Source of the DNA: Streptomyces drozdowiczii
GTDB taxonomy: Bacteria > Actinomycetota > Actinomycetes > Streptomycetales > Streptomycetaceae
DNA length: 64,000 nt
Assembly: GCF_026167665.1 (NCBI RefSeq)
Contig: NZ_CP098740.1
Coordinates: 310,001 to 374,000 of the forward strand
Direction: 5' to 3'
Shown one piece after another: positions 60,615-64,000 of this stretch; position 1 is the first letter of the stretch; the number at the start of each line of letters is the position of its first letter. Position numbers and translations under genes: made by a program. Below the pieces are notes generated by a model. It saw only the letters and a program-made list of their open reading frames with translations. It made no database searches and was not told the DNA's origin.

Positions 60615-61912
60615 AGTTCTCCGAAGGTCAGCCGGGCCACCCACTTGGTGTTGAGCACCCCGGGGGCGGCGGGGACGATGATCCGGGCCGGGTATCCGTG
60701 GTCGGGTGACAGGTCCTCGCCGTTGACCCGCAACGCCAGCAGCGAGCGGGGGTCGCGGACCTGGTTGTCGCGGAGCGCGGCCCGGCGGAAGGGGCCGCTG
60801 CGCTGAAGGGACTCCACCATCACCCCGGGCGGCCGGTCCGGGTATCCGGCGAGGGCCGCGAGGTCGCGCAGCCGTACCCCGCGCCACCACTGGTCCGAGG
60901 TGGACCAGCCCTCCACGCAGGCGATGGGCAGGGCCGCGCTGTGCTGCTCCATGGCCAGCAGCTGTTCCCGGCTGAAGCGCAGGACGCCGGCCGGGCCGCT
61001 GACGGTGAGCCACCAGCCCTCGCCGGTGTCGGCGGTGGTGATCCCGACGGCGGCGGCGGTCTTGTTGATCTGGAAGCCGTTCGGGCCGGACCCGGGTTCG
61101 GCGGCGCCGCGCGGGGTCAGCACGGCGAGGCGGCGCAGGGGCCCGTCGAAGCTCCGGCCCACCGATGTGACCAGCAGGACCAGTGAGCCCGCGCCGACCA
61201 GGGCGAGGGCGCCGCGCCGGGACAGGGTGGGCGCGGCCGGGGCGGGCGATTCCAGCACGTCGCCGGGGACCGGCCCGTTCAGTCCGCCCGTCCGCAGCGC
61301 CCGTACGGCCTGCGGGGTGCGCAGCGCGGCGTGGGCGAGGAAGGCGGCGAAGAAGACCCATGCCCCGTAGAAGTGGAGCGGGTAGAAGGAGCCGGGGAAC
61401 AGGTACTCCAGCTGGATGTTGAGCAGTCCGGTCACGAACTCGAAGAGCGCCCCGCCCACCAGCAGGAGCAGCGAGATCCGTTCCAGCGCGTGGGCGAGGG
61501 ACCGGGCCGGCGGCAGGGTGAAGAGCCGGGGCACCACGGACCAGAGCTTGGCCAGCAGGACGGGGACGAGGACGATTCCGACGGTGACGTGGAGCCCCTG
61601 CGTCAGCCGGTAGAGCCAGTGCGGCGATGTGGGCCACGGGAAGAGGTAGAAGCCGAGCAGCCCCTTGTCCGGTGTCTTGTCGTTGACCGGCGCGAGATCC
61701 GGGTTGTACGCGGCGTACGACAGCAGGCCGGTCACGAAGAGCAGCGTGATCCCGGCGAGCAGGACGAGTCCGAGCACGGCGGTGAACGGCACGCCGCGCA
61801 CGGGGCTGCGCCAGAAGCCCGGCGCCGACGGCAGCCGTTCGAGGAGCGCGGCGGCGCGGGGCCGGGAGGAAACCAAGGAGGATGTCGGAGTCTTCCGACG
61901 GCTGTCGCCCAT
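60611..61912 (-). CDS. membrane haem / molybdopterin oxidoreductase fusion (YedZ-YedY-like)
   Basis: The 433-residue protein joins an N-terminal membrane part (about 40-215, four to five helices with His-bearing segments such as GLHVTVGIVLVPVLLAKLW and YPLHFYGAWVFFAAFLAHAAL) to a sulfite-oxidase-fold molybdopterin domain (about 255-433). An LSRRGALALVGAGSLVLLV helix links them. The likely molybdenum-ligating Cys is in PIACVEGWSTSDQWW near residue 332. The combination recalls a one-chain MsrP/MsrQ (YedY/YedZ) periplasmic reductase. TAGCGT ends 7 bases before the ATG (leaderless). It pairs with the 4-TM gene. Confidence 0.85.
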   Translation of the reverse strand: MGDSRRKTPTSSLVSSRPRAAALLERLPSAPGFWRSPVRGVPFTAVLGLVLLAGITLLFVTGLLSYAAYNPDLAPVNDKTPDKGLLGFYLFPWPTSPHWLYRLTQGLHVTVGIVLVPVLLAKLWSVVPRLFTLPPARSLAHALERISLLLLVGGALFEFVTGLLNIQLEYLFPGSFYPLHFYGAWVFFAAFLAHAALRTPQAVRALRTGGLNGPVPGDVLESPAPAAPTLSRRGALALVGAGSLVLLVTSVGRSFDGPLRRLAVLTPRGAAEPGSGPNGFQINKTAAAVGITTADTGEGWWLTVSGPAGVLRFSREQLLAMEQHSAALPIACVEGWSTSDQWWRGVRLRDLAALAGYPDRPPGVMVESLQRSGPFRRAALRDNQVRDPRSLLALRVNGEDLSPDHGYPARIIVPAAPGVLNTKWVARLTFGEL

Positions 61913-61925
61913 GGGCCCGACGCTA
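61913..61925 (-). promoter_or_regulatory. leaderless-type -10 box for oxidoreductase operon
   Basis: On the reverse strand TAGCGT (61920-61925) ends 7 bases before the ATG at 61912. Confidence 0.45.
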
Positions 61926-62064
61926 TGCCCGTGGCCTGCGCGTTCGGTGGGTGCGACTCCTGACGAAACGATGACGTCACCCCGGCGAACGTACGGCCGG
62001 GTCATGAATCTGACGGTTGTGTGACGCGCCCGGCCGGTACCCGCTTTCGCGGTGTCCCGGTGCG

Positions 62065-62076
62065 TACGGTGCCTGC
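62065..62076 (+). promoter_or_regulatory. leaderless-type -10 box for membrane protein gene
   Basis: TACGGT (62065-62070) ends 6 bases before the GTG at 62077. Confidence 0.45.
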
Positions 62077-63471
62077 GTGAAGACCGAGGACCGCATCGAG
62101 CCCCGTACCGAACCGGCCACCGTCCGAAGCTCCGGACAGCGCTGGGATCTGGTGGCTGCCGGGGCGGGCGTCGTGCTCGTGGTGGCCGCCGCCCTGGGCG
62201 GGCGGGCCGTCGAGGACTACGCGCGGACGCTGTACGTGCACTGGCCACCGCTGCTCGCGTCCTGGTACCCGCACACCGGCCCGGGGACGGTGGCCGCACC
62301 CGTCGTGGCCGCGGCCGTGATCGCGTACGGGCCGCTCCTCGCCCGACGGCTGCGCTGGCGGACCCTGCTCCTGGCGGTCTACGCCTCCTCGCTGGCGTGG
62401 ATCTTCTCGCTCGCGCTGATCGACGGGTGGGGGCGCGGCATCGCCGAGCGGCTGACCACCAAGCACGAGTATCTGCGGGTCATCGACCGCTTCGACGACA
62501 TCGGCGCGGCGCTGCGCACCTTCGACGCGCACATCCTGATCGGTCCGCCGGGCAACTGGCCCACCCATGTCGCCGGGCATCCGCCGGGCGCGACGCTCAC
62601 CTTCGTGTTCCTGGACCGGGTCGGGCTCGGCGGCGGGGCCTGGGCCGGTGTCTGGTGCATCCTGACCGGCGCGTCCGCCCTGCTCGCCGTGCTCGTCACC
62701 GTGCGGGCCCTGGCCGGTGAGGACATCGCCCGGCGCGCGGCGCCGTTCCTCGTCCTGGCCCCGGTCGCGGTCTGGGCGGGGGCCTCGGCGGACGCCTATT
62801 TCGCGGGAGTGGCCGCCTGGTCCGTGGCCCTGGTGGCCCTGGCGGCGACGCGCGCGGTGCGGAGCCCGGGGGCCGCCGCGCTGGGCGCCGGCCTCCTCTA
62901 CGGCTGGGTCTGCTACCTGAGTTACGGGCTGCCGCTGATCGCGCTCCTGCTCCTGACCGTGCTGGTCCTCACCCGCACCGCACGGCCGCTGCCGCTCGCG
63001 CTGCTCGGGGCCCTGGTGGCGCCTGTCGCCTTCACGGCGGCGGGCTTCGACTGGTGGGAGGCGTACCACGTACTCGTGGAGCGCTACCACCAGGGCGCGG
63101 GCGGGTTCCGGCCGTACGGGTACTGGGTGTGGGCGAATCTGGCGTGCACCGTGATCGCGGTGGGCCCGGCGGTGGTCGCGGGGCTGCGCCGCGTCTTCGC
63201 GGATGCGCCGGGTGCCGTACGCGGGCTGCGCGGCGGCGGGGCGAGCGCGCCGGAGCGGCTGGTTCCGCTGGTGCTCGTGGCGCTGCTCCTGCTGCTGGCA
63301 GCCGATCTGTCGGGGATGAGCAAGGCGGAGACCGAGCGGATCTGGCAGCCGTTCATGGTCTGGCTGCTGCCTGCGGCGGCGCTGCTGCCCGACCGGGGGC
63401 GCAGGGGCTGGCTCGCCGCCCAGGCGGTGGTGGCCCTCGCCGTCAACCATCTGCTCTGGACGGGCTGGTGA
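62077..63471 (+). CDS. multi-spanning membrane protein, probable GT-C-like
   Basis: The 464-residue protein has about ten hydrophobic segments, for example AAGAGVVLVVAAALGG, PLALLGALVAPVAFTAAGF and FMVWLLPAAALL. A long external loop after the first two helices contains IGPPGNWPTHVAGHPPGATLTFVFLDRVG. This H-P-P-G region and topology are typical of actinobacterial integral membrane glycosyltransferase-like proteins, though no catalytic Asp pair is certain. It is divergent from the haem/molybdopterin operon. Confidence 0.75.
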   Translation: MKTEDRIEPRTEPATVRSSGQRWDLVAAGAGVVLVVAAALGGRAVEDYARTLYVHWPPLLASWYPHTGPGTVAAPVVAAAVIAYGPLLARRLRWRTLLLAVYASSLAWIFSLALIDGWGRGIAERLTTKHEYLRVIDRFDDIGAALRTFDAHILIGPPGNWPTHVAGHPPGATLTFVFLDRVGLGGGAWAGVWCILTGASALLAVLVTVRALAGEDIARRAAPFLVLAPVAVWAGASADAYFAGVAAWSVALVALAATRAVRSPGAAALGAGLLYGWVCYLSYGLPLIALLLLTVLVLTRTARPLPLALLGALVAPVAFTAAGFDWWEAYHVLVERYHQGAGGFRPYGYWVWANLACTVIAVGPAVVAGLRRVFADAPGAVRGLRGGGASAPERLVPLVLVALLLLLAADLSGMSKAETERIWQPFMVWLLPAAALLPDRGRRGWLAAQAVVALAVNHLLWTGW

Positions 63472-63483
63472 CGGCGGGGCCGG

Positions 63484-64000
63484 TCACCCCAGCCCGACCC
63501 GGACCAGGGCGGCGGCCAGCCGGGGCAGGTCCTCGTCGGCGACGAGACCGGCCAGCTTCTCCGGTGAGCGCGGCAGCCCCAGCTCCTCGGCCGCGTCCTG
63601 GGCACGCTTGTCGAAGGCAGGGCGCAGCTCGGGCCACAGCCCCTGGGCCTCGCGGCTGAAGATGTCGGCGCCCACGGGTCCGATCCGGGGGAACTCCGTG
63701 AGCAGTTCGCGCAGCTTCCCCGGGTCGCCGTCGGCTTCCTCGCGGAGCCTTCGCAGGTCCCCGCGGTACCGGTCGAGGGCGAGTTGGGCGCCCTCGCCGA
63801 GCGCGGTGGCGGTGCTCTCGTCGTACCGCCGGTAGTGGGCGCGGACCAGCGCGTCGACGCGGTCCTGCCAGGACGCCTCCACCATGGCGTGGGGTGTGCG
63901 CATCCCGGCGGCGAAGAGTTCGCGGGCGGCGGCCACCGCCATGTCGGCCTTGATGGGGACCGAGAACAGGGCGCACAGGGTCAGGAGTTGGTACAGCGGC
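63484..64000 (-). CDS. endonuclease III / HhH-GPD superfamily protein, 5' end outside window
   Basis: The frame is open to the right edge (PLYQLLTLCALFSVPIKADM before the internal ATG at 63942). The helix-hairpin-helix segment is LLTEFPRIGPVGADIFSREAQ, characteristic of EndoIII-like DNA glycosylases. The C-terminal iron-sulfur cysteine cluster of true Nth is absent, and a catalytic Lys is not obvious, so it may be a non-enzymatic or divergent member. Length in the window is about 172 residues. It converges on the membrane protein gene. Confidence 0.75.
   Translation of the reverse strand, partial: PLYQLLTLCALFSVPIKADMAVAAARELFAAGMRTPHAMVEASWQDRVDALVRAHYRRYDESTATALGEGAQLALDRYRGDLRRLREEADGDPGKLRELLTEFPRIGPVGADIFSREAQGLWPELRPAFDKRAQDAAEELGLPRSPEKLAGLVADEDLPRLAAALVRVGLG

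Noticed and set aside
1..64000. CRISPR arrays, tRNA/rRNA genes, insertion sequences or prophage
   Set aside because: No regularly spaced repeats, cloverleaf-like sequences with CCA-adjacent arms, transposases, integrases or terminal inverted repeats were seen.

Overview
The window is high-GC (about 72 percent) actinobacterial chromosome and almost certainly comes from Streptomyces. Supporting signs are the GTG/TTG starts, the WhiB-family regulator, the SpoIIE-type phosphatases, LacI-type sugar operators, many TetR/PadR/AraC regulators beside enzymes, and a dispersed intergenic repeat near 31.6 kb that I recognise from Streptomyces genomes. I see no tRNA, rRNA, CRISPR, IS element or prophage; the content is metabolic, transport and regulatory. 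About 57 protein genes are supported, plus one strong and two tentative small leader ORFs.

Layout. 0-8.5 kb: partial PIG-L deacetylase, a rhodanese behind a CsoR/CstR-like operator, a proline iminopeptidase, a betaine/choline-type ABC importer split into a forward ATPase and a reverse permease-permease-binding-protein operon, a serine hydrolase, an alpha/beta hydrolase and a PadR regulator. 8.5-16.8 kb: a SnoaL-like protein, a PAS/GAF/SpoIIE phosphatase, a phosphoribosyltransferase-hydrolase fusion, a TPR protein translationally coupled to an isoprenyl diphosphate synthase, DUF2000, AraC and DinB-like genes. 16.8-29.9 kb: polysaccharide use (a secreted CBM32 glycosidase behind a LacI-type operator, a starch-binding alpha-amylase, a GH3 glucosidase with TetR, a PfkB kinase) mixed with WhiB, a second SpoIIE phosphatase and DoxX.

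29.9-44 kb: an MFS exporter behind a 12-bp-arm inverted repeat, then what looks like a sulfur-scavenging locus. A leaderless cysteine-containing leader peptide heads a peptide-type ABC importer operon that ends in an arylsulfatase. Next to it are a ROK regulator, an AtsK-like alkylsulfate dioxygenase and a second sulfatase. 44-53.7 kb: quinone oxidoreductase plus TetR, two coupled ABC-F proteins behind a possible attenuator with a 9-codon ORF, and a three-subunit molybdenum hydroxylase divergent from a TetR gene across a 22-bp perfect palindrome. 53.8-64 kb: flavodoxin-like and VOC proteins, a sugar epimerase, a two-component system, a GT2 / TIGR04282-type transferase / methyltransferase operon, a fused haem-membrane/molybdopterin oxidoreductase with a 4-TM partner, a multi-spanning membrane protein and a partial HhH DNA glycosylase-like gene.

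Three genes (alpha-amylase, the dppC-like permease, the TIGR04282-type transferase) are each broken by what looks like one missing base in a G/C run, with otherwise intact reading frames on both sides. This points to consensus homopolymer errors rather than true gene decay. A second recurring trait is leaderless transcription: at least ten genes have a TAnnnT-like box ending 6-7 bases before the start codon.
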